Assembly: GCF_918697865.1 (NCBI RefSeq)
Contig: NZ_CAKKMV010000001.1
Location: 496,001 to 560,000 of the forward strand
DNA from: Massilia sp. Bi118
GTDB taxonomy: Bacteria; Pseudomonadota; Gammaproteobacteria; Burkholderiales; Burkholderiaceae_D
Direction: 5' to 3'
Length of the DNA stretch: 64,000 nt
The notes below the pieces were generated by a model that was not told the origin of the DNA, ran no database searches, and worked only from the letters and a program-made list of their open reading frames with translations. Made by a program: the position numbers and the translations under genes. Positions 1 to 9,189 of the stretch are shown here, piece by piece (within the stretch, counting starts at the first letter, position 1; each line of letters opens with the position of its first letter).

Positions 1-2
1 GC

Positions 3-770
3 GACGGCGCCGTGATCGCGGACAGCGACGCGACGGCTATCGTGATCGCCCTGTGCGTGCTGTGGTACGCCGTATTCCTGATGTGGACCCTGATGTATGC
101 GGTGGTGCTGTCGCGCCGTCGCGCGCGCCGCTTCGAACTCGAAAAGCTGCAGCTCGAAGTCAGCGTCAAGGATGCCGAGCTGCGCGCACTGCAGGCGCAG
201 GTGAACCCGCACTTCTTCTTCAACAGCATGAACAGCATCCGCGCGCTGATCTACCAGGATCCGGACACCGCGGCGCAGGCGGTCGGCCAGCTGGCTGGCC
301 TGATGCGCCACAGCCTGCGCGCGGGCCAGGCTCCGACCGTGCGCCTGGCCGACGAGGTGGCGGCGGTGAATGCCTACCTCGCGATCGAACGGCACCGCTT
401 CGACGAGCGCTTGCAGGCCGAGGTCGGGATCGCGCCCGGCCTGGACGACGTGCCGATTCCGCCGATGGCCTTGCAAACGCTGGTCGAAAACGCGGTCAAG
501 CACGGCGTCGAACCTGCCATCGGCGCGTGCCGGGTGCGTGTGAGCGCCGTGCGCGATGGCGAACGGGTACTGCTGACCGTGGCCAACCAGGGCCGCCTGC
601 AGTCCGCCAGCGCCTCGACCCGGCTCGGCCTGGCGAACACCGTCAAGCGACTGGCGCTGCTGTTCGGGCCGCGCGCCGCCTGCACCTTGCGCGAAGACGA
701 TGGCTGGGTGGTGGCGCAGGTGGTGCTGCCGCAGGAAACCGACTGGGAGGGTAGTGCATGCGCGCGCTGA
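3..770 (+). CDS. Sensor histidine kinase, LytS/YehU type (5' end cut by window edge)
   Basis: Membrane-bound sensor kinase that should phosphorylate the response regulator encoded immediately downstream. The frame is open to the window edge, so the true start lies upstream; a GTG at 12 is the first start-like codon seen. Numbered from that GTG, a hydrophobic segment spans about residues 8-33 and is followed by basic residues. The His_kinase domain (LytS type) follows, with the phospho-acceptor motif QVNPHFFFNS (His about 67). The ATP-binding N-box has LVENAVKHG (Asn about 160), with a GLAN-type glycine segment near the end. Other members of the family carry more membrane helices N-terminally, which fits truncation here. 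The stop overlaps the next gene by 13 bases, so the pair is translationally coupled. The signal sensed is unknown. Confidence 0.9.
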   Translation, partial: DGAVIADSDATAIVIALCVLWYAVFLMWTLMYAVVLSRRRARRFELEKLQLEVSVKDAELRALQAQVNPHFFFNSMNSIRALIYQDPDTAAQAVGQLAGLMRHSLRAGQAPTVRLADEVAAVNAYLAIERHRFDERLQAEVGIAPGLDDVPIPPMALQTLVENAVKHGVEPAIGACRVRVSAVRDGERVLLTVANQGRLQSASASTRLGLANTVKRLALLFGPRAACTLREDDGWVVAQVVLPQETDWEGSACAR

Positions 771-1483
771 TCGTGGACGACGAGCGCCTCGCGCGCAACG
801 AATTGCGCCGCCTGCTGGCTGCGCACCCGGCGCTGGAGGTCGTGGGCGAAGCGGCAAATCCGATCGAGGCACGCGCCGCGATCGAGGCGCTGGCGCCGGA
901 CCTGGTCTTCCTCGACGTCCAGATGCCGGGCGGGAGCGGTTTCGACCTGCTGGCATCGCTCGACGCCGCGCCGGCCGTGATCTTCACCACCGCCTTCGAC
1001 CAGTACGCGCTGCGCGCCTTCGACGTCAGTGCGCTCGATTACCTGCTCAAGCCGATCGAACCGGCGCGCCTGGCGCATGCCTTGCGCAAGTTCGAGGCGC
1101 GTCTCCAGCTGCCTGCGCCCGCCCCGGCGCCGCAGCCGGCACAGGCGCAGGCGGCCGACGGCAAGGTGTTCATCAAGGACGGTGAGCGCTGCTGGTTCGT
1201 GGCGCTCGAGCAGATCATGCTGTTCGAATCGGAGGGGAATTACACGCGCGTCTACTTCGACGCCAACCGCCCCATGCTGCTGCGCTCCCTGAACCAGCTC
1301 GAGGCCAGGCTGGATCCGGAGCGCTTCCTGCGCGTGAGCCGGCGCCAGATCGTCAACCTGGATTTCGTGACCGGGATCGCGCCGGGGCCGGGCAACGGGA
1401 TGGTGCTGACCTTGAAGGGGGAGGTCAAGGTGCCGATGTCGCGAAGGCGGGCGGCGGAGTTCAGGCAGTTTAACGGGTTGTGA
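758..1483 (+). CDS. LytTR-family response regulator
   Basis: DNA-binding response regulator, partner of the kinase it overlaps. The receiver domain (about residues 1-120) has acidic residues in LIVDDE, the phospho-acceptor Asp about 53 in FLDVQMPG, and the conserved Lys in LLKPIEP. A proline/alanine-rich linker (about 120-138) leads to a LytTR DNA-binding domain (about 140-238) with the SEGNYTRVYF and FLRVSRRQIVNL blocks typical of AlgR/LytR/AgrA proteins. The ATG at 758 is preceded by a good ribosome binding site (GGGAGGG). The gene ends inside the 3' end of the convergent exporter gene, overlapping it by 14 bases. Related kinase/regulator pairs often sit beside ABC exporters, so control of that exporter is a reasonable inference, not shown. 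Confidence 0.93.
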   Translation: MRALIVDDERLARNELRRLLAAHPALEVVGEAANPIEARAAIEALAPDLVFLDVQMPGGSGFDLLASLDAAPAVIFTTAFDQYALRAFDVSALDYLLKPIEPARLAHALRKFEARLQLPAPAPAPQPAQAQAADGKVFIKDGERCWFVALEQIMLFESEGNYTRVYFDANRPMLLRSLNQLEARLDPERFLRVSRRQIVNLDFVTGIAPGPGNGMVLTLKGEVKVPMSRRRAAEFRQFNGL

Positions 1484-4400
1484 CCGTTTTGCGATTATCC
1501 CCCGCCACCCTGTCGATCAGCAGGTCATACGGATCCACCCCGGCCTCCACCGGCTTCGCATCCACCGTCACGCTCACTGTGGATTCCCCAGCCGGCAGCA
1601 TCCGCTTGCCGCGCCACAGCACGCGCTCCTTGCCGGCGGTGTCAACCCCGAACACCGCCAGCTCGACCGGTTCGTCGTACGCACGCGCCGTTTCCTTGCC
1701 CTTGCCATCGGCTTCCAGCTTGGCCAGACGCAGTTTCATGGTCACGTCCCACTTGCCGTCGGCGCGCCGCGTGGCACCCGCATCCGTCATCCGGTTATCG
1801 TAAAACACGATGCGCTCGAACAGGTCGGTGATCAGCGCCTGCTTGCTGGCCGGCGCGGCGGCGCGGATGGCTGCCAGCAGGTCGCGGCTGGTGACGTAGG
1901 GTGCGGTCTGGTAGCGGTGCTGGTCCAGGAAGTCCTTCAACACGCGGTTCAGCACGTCCTCGCCGAGTTCCTCACGCAGGCGATAGAACACCAGGCTGCC
2001 CTTGCGGTACTGGATATACATCTGATCCTCGACCTTGAACAGCGGCTGCTCTTCCACCAGTTCCTTGCCGCGCCCGGCGAAGTACTGGTCGAGGTCCCAG
2101 CGCAGAATGTGGCGGGTCTTCTCGGGGCCGAAGGCCTTTTCCACCGCCATCAGCGCCGAATACTCGGCCAGCGACTCCACCAGCATGCCCATGCCCTGGG
2201 TGTTGGCCGGAATCAGCTGGTCACCCCACCACTGGTGCGCCACTTCATGTGCCGTCACGTAGAACACGTGGTTGACCTTGTCTTCGCCGCGGAGGTCATT
2301 GACGAAACCGAGCGATTCCGAGAACGGGATCGTGTTCGGCAGGCTGCGCGCATACGGCAGGTACAGCGGGAATTCGGTGATACGCAAGGCTTTGTGCTGG
2401 TACGGCCCGAAGTGCTCGGTGAAGTAATCGAGTGCGCCCTGGCTGCCCTGGATCATGCTGTCGATGTTCCAGGGGTGCTTGCGGTCGTAGTACACCTCGA
2501 TCGGCACACCGTGCCAGGCGGCCTTCTTCACGTCCCAGCGGCCCGACTGGTAGGAGAAGAAGGGCAGTATTTTCGCGTCCATCGTGTAGCGGTAGTAGCG
2601 GCGGCCGTCCCGTTTCCAGCTCGCAGTCAGGGTGCCCGGCGCGATCGCCACCTGGTCGGCGCTGGTAGAGACGGTGGTCTCGAAATCGATCAGGTCGGCG
2701 TCGAAGCCGAACAGCTTCCAGAAGTTGGATGCATGGGCGGCCTGGTCGTCCAGTGCCGGCATGCGATGCGGCTCGCCCAGGCCGCGCTGGCGGCGCTCGG
2801 CACGATCGCTGATCTCGCCGGCCTGCACGTAGCCGAGTTTCGGGAAGTAGTCTTCCGAGGTGAACATGGTGCCGTTGTGGTTGATGCCGTCCGGGGCGCC
2901 GCTTTCGGTGAAGCCCGGGTTGCGTACCTCGGCAGTGAAGTCGAAGGCCAGTTCGGCGTTCGGCGCCAGCGGCTCGCGCAGCTCGACGATGCGGAAGCCC
3001 AGGCGGCGGTCGTCCAGCGTGATGGTGTGCGCTGGCAGCCCAAGCAGGGTCGTGGTGGCGCGCGGGTCGAGCTGGAAGCGCAGGCTGCGCAGCGGCTGCG
3101 TGGTCTTGTTGCGCACCACGTAATGGCCGCGGATGGCGACGCGGCGCTCTGCCGGGACGATGTCGACGTCGGCGCGGATCCCGATCAGGCTTGGGTTGGG
3201 CATGGACAGGTAGCGGCGGTACTGCTTTTCGTAGTCGGCGCGGGCGTCGAGGGCAGCCGTGGCGGACTCGTAGCCGTTCAACACATTGGTGTTGTAGAAG
3301 ATCCAGCCGCCGCATGCGGCCCAGGCGGCCAGCGAGACCGCCAGGCCGGCGCGGGCCTTGCCGCGCAGGCGCAGGGCCAGTGCGCGCAGGCGCAGGCGCC
3401 AGCCGTCGCTGCGGCCGCGCATCCAGAACGCCTGGGCCAGGATCGCCAGCGCCAGCGCGAGCAGGGTCCAGTACAGTGCGAACCAGCACCAGCCGGTGAG
3501 GAAGTGGCCATAGCCGTTGATGTCCGAGTAAGTCAGCGGCGGCAGGTCGGCGTAGCGCAGCAGGCGGTGTTCGAGGCCGAGGCTCTTCAATACCGGGCCG
3601 CTGACCAGCAGGCCGATGCCGAGCAGGTAGCCGATATATTTGTTGTTGGCGATGGCTTGCAGCGCGAGCAGGGCCAGTGCGATCAGCATGAAGTAGACCG
3701 CGTTGACCAGCGTGCCCTGCAGGTACAGCCTGAATTCGATCGGTGCGCCGCCCTTGACCAGCTGGATCGCGATGCCGGCCAGCGCGCCGGCGCCGAGGAA
3801 GGCGAAGATCACGGCAAACAGTGCGCCGGCTTTGGCGCCGAGCGGGACCCAGTCCGGCAGCGGCATCGCATCCGTGAGGTCGGCAATCTTTACCTGCCGG
3901 TCGCGGAATACCAGTTCGCCGCTGTAGAAGATCAGGACGATCACCAGCACGGCATTCATGCCGCCGGCCAGCTCTTCCAGCACCAGGCGCGTGAGTGGGT
4001 AGGGCACGCTGTCGAAGCGCATGCCGCCGATGGTGAAATTGGCGATGAAGTTGGCGACGGCGAGCAGCAGCAGGATCAGGAAGGGCAGGCCGCGCAGCAC
4101 GCCGCGGGTTTCGAAGCGCAGCAGTTGCCACCATTGGGCCAGCAGGCCGGCGGCGCTGAAGCGTGGGGCAATGCGGCGCACGGCGCCTGGGGTCATCGGG
4201 CGCGCTGCCGCCGGTGCCTGCACCGGCGTGTGCTTGCCGAAGCGGCGGCCGGCGGTCCCGGCGCGCTGGGTCTTGAAGCAGGCGACTGTGGCGCCGAACA
4301 GGCCCAGTGCGATTGCTGTCCAGAGTCCGCGGTTCAGCAGCAGCACCCCGGACAGCGGCGGCAGCTGGGTATTGGCCTGATACGTCGAGTAGTAGCGCGT

Positions 4401-5057
4401 CAGTTGGGCCAGCGCACGTACGCCGAACGGATCCAGCAGCACCGCCAGCGATTCGCCATTGCCGCCGCTGGACAGCGTGGCCGCCATCCCCCACAGCACG
4501 GTAAAGGCGATCACGCCGGCATACACCATGATCAGCGAGCGCGTGAGCGCCGCCAGCAGCGTGAGCAGGGCGGCGACGAACAGCAGGTTCGGCACCACCA
4601 GCACGCAGAAGGCCCAGACGTAGGATTGCAGCGAAAAGGCGCCGAGCCGCTGCGGATCGATCGAGGGCAGGCGCGAGCCGAGCATCATCGCCACCGTGAT
4701 CAGGGCGAACACGGCGAGGCAGGCGGCGAAGCCGGCGAGGAAGCGGCCGCCCAGGTAATCCAGCTTGCGCACCGGCGCGGCGAACAGCAGGTCGGCGATG
4801 CCGGCCTCGCCATCGCGCAGAATGGCGCCGGCGATGAACACGGTGACCATGAACATCGCGATCAGGCTGAGGATGCCGAGCTGGTTGGCGATGACCACCG
4901 GCGCGTTCAGGTGCACGTTGCCGATCGCGCCGCCGATGCGGACGGCATCGCTGCCGGCGCTCAGGAAGGCAATCGCCGCCAGTGCCACGGCGACGATCCA
5001 CAGCAGCGGCTGGCGCAGCTGGTAGCGCAGGTCGAAGCGGAAGAATTCTTGCCACAT
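1470..5057 (-). CDS. ABC-2 type permease fused to M1-family aminopeptidase
   Basis: A 1195-residue fusion. The N-terminal half has two ABC-2 permease modules (roughly residues 1-260 and 310-600), each with about six hydrophobic segments. They are joined by a basic linker rich in Arg and Pro. A further membrane segment near 575-595 (AWAACGGWIFYNTNV) precedes a large extracytoplasmic C-terminal region. This carries an M1 gluzincin domain with the zinc motif HEVAH (about 937-941) followed by WWGDQ and the third ligand Glu in LVESLAEY. The usual GAMEN exopeptidase loop is replaced by a PNTIPFSES segment, as far as I recall typical of this fused family. It is read with the ATPase gene 12 bases upstream, so together they form a transporter of unknown substrate with a built-in peptidase. 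The substrate and whether the peptidase is active cannot be told from sequence. Confidence 0.88.
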   Translation of the reverse strand: MWQEFFRFDLRYQLRQPLLWIVAVALAAIAFLSAGSDAVRIGGAIGNVHLNAPVVIANQLGILSLIAMFMVTVFIAGAILRDGEAGIADLLFAAPVRKLDYLGGRFLAGFAACLAVFALITVAMMLGSRLPSIDPQRLGAFSLQSYVWAFCVLVVPNLLFVAALLTLLAALTRSLIMVYAGVIAFTVLWGMAATLSSGGNGESLAVLLDPFGVRALAQLTRYYSTYQANTQLPPLSGVLLLNRGLWTAIALGLFGATVACFKTQRAGTAGRRFGKHTPVQAPAAARPMTPGAVRRIAPRFSAAGLLAQWWQLLRFETRGVLRGLPFLILLLLAVANFIANFTIGGMRFDSVPYPLTRLVLEELAGGMNAVLVIVLIFYSGELVFRDRQVKIADLTDAMPLPDWVPLGAKAGALFAVIFAFLGAGALAGIAIQLVKGGAPIEFRLYLQGTLVNAVYFMLIALALLALQAIANNKYIGYLLGIGLLVSGPVLKSLGLEHRLLRYADLPPLTYSDINGYGHFLTGWCWFALYWTLLALALAILAQAFWMRGRSDGWRLRLRALALRLRGKARAGLAVSLAAWAACGGWIFYNTNVLNGYESATAALDARADYEKQYRRYLSMPNPSLIGIRADVDIVPAERRVAIRGHYVVRNKTTQPLRSLRFQLDPRATTTLLGLPAHTITLDDRRLGFRIVELREPLAPNAELAFDFTAEVRNPGFTESGAPDGINHNGTMFTSEDYFPKLGYVQAGEISDRAERRQRGLGEPHRMPALDDQAAHASNFWKLFGFDADLIDFETTVSTSADQVAIAPGTLTASWKRDGRRYYRYTMDAKILPFFSYQSGRWDVKKAAWHGVPIEVYYDRKHPWNIDSMIQGSQGALDYFTEHFGPYQHKALRITEFPLYLPYARSLPNTIPFSESLGFVNDLRGEDKVNHVFYVTAHEVAHQWWGDQLIPANTQGMGMLVESLAEYSALMAVEKAFGPEKTRHILRWDLDQYFAGRGKELVEEQPLFKVEDQMYIQYRKGSLVFYRLREELGEDVLNRVLKDFLDQHRYQTAPYVTSRDLLAAIRAAAPASKQALITDLFERIVFYDNRMTDAGATRRADGKWDVTMKLRLAKLEADGKGKETARAYDEPVELAVFGVDTAGKERVLWRGKRMLPAGESTVSVTVDAKPVEAGVDPYDLLIDRVAGDNRKTVTTR

Positions 5058-5069
5058 GACGATCTCCTT

Positions 5070-5936
5070 TCAGGCCTGGCGCAGCTGCAGGAAGTAGACG
5101 TCTTCCAGGCCCGGTTCGACCGGCGCGAAGCCGCTGTCGGGCTGGAAGGCGGCGAACACGTTGATCTGCGGCGTACCGCCGATCAGGCGCGTCGACAGTA
5201 CGGCGAAGCGGCGCTGGTAGTCTTCCAGCTCGTCCTGCTTGACGCTGCGGCGCCAGACCTGCTGCTTCAGCGCGTCGATGGCGTCCTGCGGCCGCCCCTG
5301 CACCAGCACCTTGCCCCTGGCGATGATCGCCATGCGCGGGCACAGGTCGGTCACGTCTTCGACGATATGCGTCGATAAGATCACCACCACCTGCTCGCCG
5401 ATGCGCGCCAGCAGGTTCAGGAAGCGGTTGCGTTCGTCGGGGTCGAGGCTCGCGGTCGGCTCGTCGACAATGACCAGCTGCGGCGCGCCGAGCAGGGCCT
5501 GGGCGATGCCGAAGCGTTGGCGCATGCCGCCGGAATACGTCGCCACGCTGCGCTTGCGTGCGTCCCACAGGTTGGTCTGGTGCAGCAGGCCCTCGACCAC
5601 CTCCTTGCGCTCGGCGCGCCGGGTCAGGCCCTTCAATACCGCGAAATGGTCCAGCAGCTCGAGCGCGCTGACCTTCGGGTACACGCCGAAATCCTGCGGC
5701 AGGAAGCCGAGGCGGCGGCGCAGGCTGTCCTTGTCCGCGAGGACGTCGACGCCATCGAAATGGATGCTGCCGCTGTCCGGGTCTTGCAGTGTGGCAATCG
5801 TGCGCATCAGGGACGACTTGCCGGCGCCGTTCGGGCCGAGCAGGCCGAACATGCCGGTGGGAATCTCGAGGCTGACGCCGTCGATGGCATGGACGCCGTT
5901 GGCGTAGGTCTTATTGAGGTTTTTTATCGATAGCAT
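5070..5936 (-). CDS. ABC transporter ATP-binding protein
   Basis: ATPase subunit that powers the permease-peptidase fusion encoded directly downstream. The 288-residue protein has Walker A GPNGAGKSS, the Q-loop in FLPQDFG, the ABC signature YSGGMRQR, Walker B LVIVDEPTAS and the switch His in ILSTHIVED. I start it at the ATG giving MLSIKNLNKTY, because that matches the normal beginning of the fold and an AGGA sits upstream. A TTG 39 bases earlier would add an unrelated N-terminus. The residues after about 210 include a short extension typical of ABC-2 exporters. Upstream (5937-6084) there is no other gene, so the promoter of this two-gene unit should lie there; I could not pick out convincing -35/-10 boxes. 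Confidence 0.93.
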   Translation of the reverse strand: MLSIKNLNKTYANGVHAIDGVSLEIPTGMFGLLGPNGAGKSSLMRTIATLQDPDSGSIHFDGVDVLADKDSLRRRLGFLPQDFGVYPKVSALELLDHFAVLKGLTRRAERKEVVEGLLHQTNLWDARKRSVATYSGGMRQRFGIAQALLGAPQLVIVDEPTASLDPDERNRFLNLLARIGEQVVVILSTHIVEDVTDLCPRMAIIARGKVLVQGRPQDAIDALKQQVWRRSVKQDELEDYQRRFAVLSTRLIGGTPQINVFAAFQPDSGFAPVEPGLEDVYFLQLRQA

Positions 5937-6084
5937 GGCGGGTTCCTGGGCTTCGCATGGTGATGTCACGTGCAAAGCTTAGGCGCCCCGGGTAGGGGCT
6001 GCTATCGATGAGAAACGAGTGGCGGGTTCGAGGGATGAGCGGTCAAAAAGGCGGATGAGTGGTCAAGGGCACGACAGGCGAGTA

Positions 6085-7131
6085 TTACTGGCCAGGATTG
6101 GTGTACCGGGCATGAACTGCATCGATCGCCTTCATCACCTCAACCGAAAGCGTCAGCGATTCAGCATCGATGTTCTCCTTCAGCTGCGCCAGCGTAGTCG
6201 CCCCAATGATGGTCGACCCCACGAACCACTGCGAATAACACCAGGCCAGCGCCATCTGTGCAGGCGTCATGCCATTCGCCCGCGCCAGCGCCGCATACTC
6301 CTTCGCCGCCGCCAGCACGGCAGGCCGCAGATAGCGCGGGCTCCAGGTCGGCGGATAAATCGTCAGGCGTCCGACGGCCTGCGGGTTGTCGAGATACTTC
6401 GCGCTCAGCTGGCCGAAGGCAAGGGGGCTGTAGGCGAGCAGGCTGACCTCTTCGCGGTAGCACACCTCGTCCAGTAAAGTGGTCTCGAAGGCGCGCGCCG
6501 TCAGGTTGTACAGGTTCTGGATGGTGGCAATCCGTGGCAGGCCCTTCATCTCGGCCTGCTTGATGTACTCGCACACGCCCCAAGGGCTTTCGTTCGACAC
6601 GCCGATGTGGCGGATCTTGCCTTCCTTGATGAGTTCGCCCAGCACGGACAGGGTCTCTTCGACCGGCACGCTGGCGCGCTCCTTCTTCGGCTCGAACTGG
6701 TTGGCGCCGAAGATCGGCACGTTGCGGCTGGGCCAGTGCAGCTGGTAGAGGTCGATGTAGTCGGTCTGCAGGCGGGCCAGGCTGTCGTCGACGGCGGTGC
6801 GGATATTCCTCGCATCCAGGTTGTGTCGGCCGCCGCGGATCCAGGTCTGGGTGGCATTCGGGCCGGCGGCCTTGGTGGCCAGGACGATCTGGTCGCGTTT
6901 GCCGGATTTCTTCAGCCAGCTGCCGATGAAGCGCTCGGTCGAGCCCTGCGTTTTCGCGCTCGGCGGCACCGGGTACATCTCGGCCGTGTCGATGAAGTTG
7001 ATGCCGCGCTCGATTGCGTAGTCGAGCTGGCTGTGGGCGTCGGCTTCCGTGTTCTGTTCGCCGAAGGTCATGGTGCCCAGGCAGATGCGGGAGACGCTGA
7101 GGTCGGTGCGGCCGAGCTGGTGCTTTTTCAT
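6085..7131 (-). CDS. tas: NADP(H)-dependent aldo/keto reductase Tas
   Basis: Cytosolic NADPH-dependent oxidoreductase of the aldo/keto reductase superfamily, 348 residues. From memory it is collinear with Escherichia coli Tas: the N-terminal LGTMTFGEQN, the catalytic Asp/Tyr pair in FIDTAEMYP, the catalytic Lys in ATKAAGP, the His in LYQLHWP, and the C-terminal cofactor loop IIGATT. E. coli Tas was found by suppression of tyrosine auxotrophy, but its physiological substrate is unclear. It is transcribed leftward after pyrD, from which an inverted repeat element separates it, so it probably has its own promoter. Confidence 0.9.
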   Translation of the reverse strand: MKKHQLGRTDLSVSRICLGTMTFGEQNTEADAHSQLDYAIERGINFIDTAEMYPVPPSAKTQGSTERFIGSWLKKSGKRDQIVLATKAAGPNATQTWIRGGRHNLDARNIRTAVDDSLARLQTDYIDLYQLHWPSRNVPIFGANQFEPKKERASVPVEETLSVLGELIKEGKIRHIGVSNESPWGVCEYIKQAEMKGLPRIATIQNLYNLTARAFETTLLDEVCYREEVSLLAYSPLAFGQLSAKYLDNPQAVGRLTIYPPTWSPRYLRPAVLAAAKEYAALARANGMTPAQMALAWCYSQWFVGSTIIGATTLAQLKENIDAESLTLSVEVMKAIDAVHARYTNPGQ

Positions 7132-7158
7132 GAGACATTCCTAATTGGTTGGCGCTTA

Positions 7159-7263
7159 CCGTCGTTCCCGCGGAGGCGGGAACCCAAGTTTCTTTGGTCC
7201 GCTACGAACTTGGATTCCCGCCTTCGCGGGAAGGCGTTTCGGGCAATGCCCGGAACGACGGTG
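7159..7263. repeat. Intergenic palindrome, family 1, copy 1
   Basis: Two facing hairpin arms. The left has GTTCCCGC, a 4-base loop and GCGGGAAC, then CCAAGTT. The right has AACTTGG, then ATTCCCGC, CTTC and GCGGGAA, and the element closes with CGACGG opposite CCGTCG. The same design occurs at 14319-14420 and 56109-56196, with a half copy at 58464-58495. This copy fills the gap between tas and the 3' end of pyrD. It resembles REP/BIME-like elements found in many proteobacteria. Confidence 0.85.
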
Positions 7264-7264
7264 G

Positions 7265-8302
7265 TCAAGCCCGCAGCGCGTCCGCGCACTCCTTGACCAG
7301 CGCCGGTCCGCGATAAATCAGGCCGCTGTACAGCTGCACCAGCTGCGCGCCGGCGGCGATCTTGGCCTTGGCGTCGCGTCCGCTCAGGATGCCGCCCACG
7401 CCGATGATCGGAATCGCATCGCCGACTTCCTTCTTCAGCGCGCGGATCACGATGTTCGACAGGTCGAACACCGGGGCGCCGGACAGGCCGCCCTGCTGGC
7501 TGGCGTAGCGGTGGTTTTCGACGTCGCGGCGGCTGAGCGTGGTGTTGGTGGCGATCACACCGTCGATGCCGTGGCGCAGCAGGGCCGCGCCGATGTCGCG
7601 GATCTGGTCGGCGTCCACGTCCGGCGCGATCTTCAGGGCCAGCGGCACGTAGCGGCCGTGCTCGTCCGCCAGGCGCGACTGCTCGCCCTTCAGTTGGGCC
7701 AGCAGGGCGTCCAGTTCGGACGCGCCCTGCAGCTGGCGCAGGTTCTTGGTGTTCGGCGAGGAGATGTTGACCGTCACGTAGCTCGCATAGGGATAGACCT
7801 TGCGCAGGCAGTGCAGGTAGTCCTCGGCGGCGCGTTCGATCGGGGTGTCGGCGTTCTTGCCGATGTTCAGGCCGAGCACGCCGCGCTTCTCCTGGTAGAA
7901 GCTGGACGCCTGCACGTTGGCGACGAAGGCGTCGACGCCGCCGTTGTTGAAGCCCATGCGGTTGATGATGCCGCGCGCCGATGGCAGGCGGAAGATGCGC
8001 GGCTTCGGATTGCCGGCCTGTGGGCGCGGCGTGACCGTGCCGACTTCGATCGAGCCGAAGCCCAGCGCCGCCAAGCCGTCGATGTAGGCGCCGTCCTTGT
8101 CCAGGCCGGCGGCCAGGCCGACCGGGTTGGGGAAGGTGATGCCCATCACGGTGCGCGGATCGGGCTTGGGCTTGCTGACGAGGCCGGTCAGCCCCAGCGC
8201 ACTGGCGCGGCGCAATGCGGGCAGGGTGAGGTTGTGGGCCGTTTCTGGGTCGAGGGCAAACAGCAGCGGGCGGGCAAGGGCGTACAAGAGTTTGTCGGAC
8301 AT
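7265..8302 (-). CDS. pyrD: Dihydroorotate dehydrogenase (quinone), class 2
   Basis: Oxidises dihydroorotate to orotate in pyrimidine synthesis and passes electrons to membrane quinone through FMN. The 345-residue protein starts with the short amphipathic segment of class 2 enzymes ([16 protein letters not shown]), which docks it on the inner membrane. Diagnostic blocks are [13 protein letters not shown] near the N-terminus, the FMN site around NRMGFNN, the catalytic serine region [14 protein letters not shown] (Ser rather than the Cys of class 1), ATNTT, and the C-terminal phosphate loop GVGGILSG. The length is normal. It is the last gene of the leftward run NUDIX-aat-bpt-pyrD, 99 bases after bpt. 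Confidence 0.97.
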   Translation of the reverse strand: MSDKLLYALARPLLFALDPETAHNLTLPALRRASALGLTGLVSKPKPDPRTVMGITFPNPVGLAAGLDKDGAYIDGLAALGFGSIEVGTVTPRPQAGNPKPRIFRLPSARGIINRMGFNNGGVDAFVANVQASSFYQEKRGVLGLNIGKNADTPIERAAEDYLHCLRKVYPYASYVTVNISSPNTKNLRQLQGASELDALLAQLKGEQSRLADEHGRYVPLALKIAPDVDADQIRDIGAALLRHGIDGVIATNTTLSRRDVENHRYASQQGGLSGAPVFDLSNIVIRALKKEVGDAIPIIGVGGILSGRDAKAKIAAGAQLVQLYSGLIYRGPALVKECADALRA

Positions 8303-8363
8303 GGTTGCCTATACGTGAATTGCCGACATTCTACCCCGGACAGTTAATCCACGATGTAAATAC

Positions 8364-8389
8364 GGGGGGGGCTGGGCACGGGGTGCCCA
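8364..8389. repeat. G8 tract and hairpin between bpt and pyrD
   Basis: Eight consecutive G (8364-8371) are followed by TGGGCAC, a GGG loop and GTGCCCA. Read on the minus strand it is a 7-bp hairpin just after the bpt stop codon. There is no U-run, so it may protect or pause the transcript but is not a typical intrinsic terminator. Confidence 0.5.
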
Positions 8390-8401
8390 CCCTACGGCGA
8401 T

Positions 8402-9130
8402 TCACCGCTCCAACACGCCCCACACGCCATCGATCCGCGCCTCCAGCGGCCGGAAATTGATCTTGTACGCCATCTTCGGGCTCTGTTCGATCCAGTAGCC
8501 GAGGTAAACATAGGGCAGGTCCAGTTCGCGCGCCTGCTCGATCTGCCACAGCACGTTGTAGGTGCCGTAGGAGGCGCCCTCGACGTCCGGGTCGAAGAAG
8601 GTGTAGACCGAGGACAGGCCGTCCGACAGCACGTCGATGATCGACACCATGCGGAGCAGACCGTCCGGTTCGCGGAATTCGACCAGGCGCGTGTTCACGC
8701 GGCTCTGCAGCAGGAACTGGGCGTACTGGTCGCGGCTGTCCTGGTCCATGCCGCCGCCGACGTGGCGGGTGGTCTGGTAGCGCAGGTAGAGCGCATAGTG
8801 TTCGTCCGAGAACGACAGGTTGGCCACCATCGCCGACAGGTCCTCGTGGCGCTTCCAGGCGCGGCGCTGGCTGCGGTTGGGGCCGAAGTCGTTGACGGCC
8901 ACGCGCACGGGTATGCAGGCGCGGCAGCCGTCGCAATACGGACGGTAGGTGAAGATCCCGCTGCGGCGGAAACCATTGCGCACCAGTTCCGAATACACGT
9001 CCGCGTTGATCAGGTGCGAAGGCGTGGCCACCTGCGAGCGCGCCTGGCGCGCATCGAGGTAGCTGCACGGATAGGGCGCCGTCGTATAGAACTGCAGCGT
9101 GGAAAAGGGCAGGTCATTTAAGTGCGTCAT
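8402..9130 (-). CDS. bpt: Leucyl-tRNA--protein transferase Bpt (ATE family)
   Basis: N-end rule enzyme that transfers leucine from Leu-tRNA to proteins starting with Asp or Glu, marking them for ClpAP degradation. The family is often annotated as arginyltransferase, but bacterial Bpt uses Leu. The 242-residue protein has the N-terminal ATE Cys cluster [14 protein letters not shown], the segment SRDQYAQFL, and the C-terminal GNAT-like part ending in YLGYWI and [11 protein letters not shown]. The start MTHLNDLP is normal for the family; longer in-frame extensions run into aat and are not coding. It lies 59 bases after aat, the other N-end rule transferase, a common pairing in Burkholderiales. 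Confidence 0.96.
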   Translation of the reverse strand: MTHLNDLPFSTLQFYTTAPYPCSYLDARQARSQVATPSHLINADVYSELVRNGFRRSGIFTYRPYCDGCRACIPVRVAVNDFGPNRSQRRAWKRHEDLSAMVANLSFSDEHYALYLRYQTTRHVGGGMDQDSRDQYAQFLLQSRVNTRLVEFREPDGLLRMVSIIDVLSDGLSSVYTFFDPDVEGASYGTYNVLWQIEQARELDLPYVYLGYWIEQSPKMAYKINFRPLEARIDGVWGVLER

Positions 9131-9189
9131 GCAAAGCTCTCGAGACGACGTGTTTGACCCATTGTAGCCAAAGACAGCGCGGCGCACCG

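Noticed and set aside
1917..5378. A frame of over 1150 codons on the plus strand opposite the exporter genes
   Set aside because: It is the antisense of the permease-peptidase and ATPase genes. High GC keeps the opposite strand free of stops; it has no family motif and no ribosome binding site.
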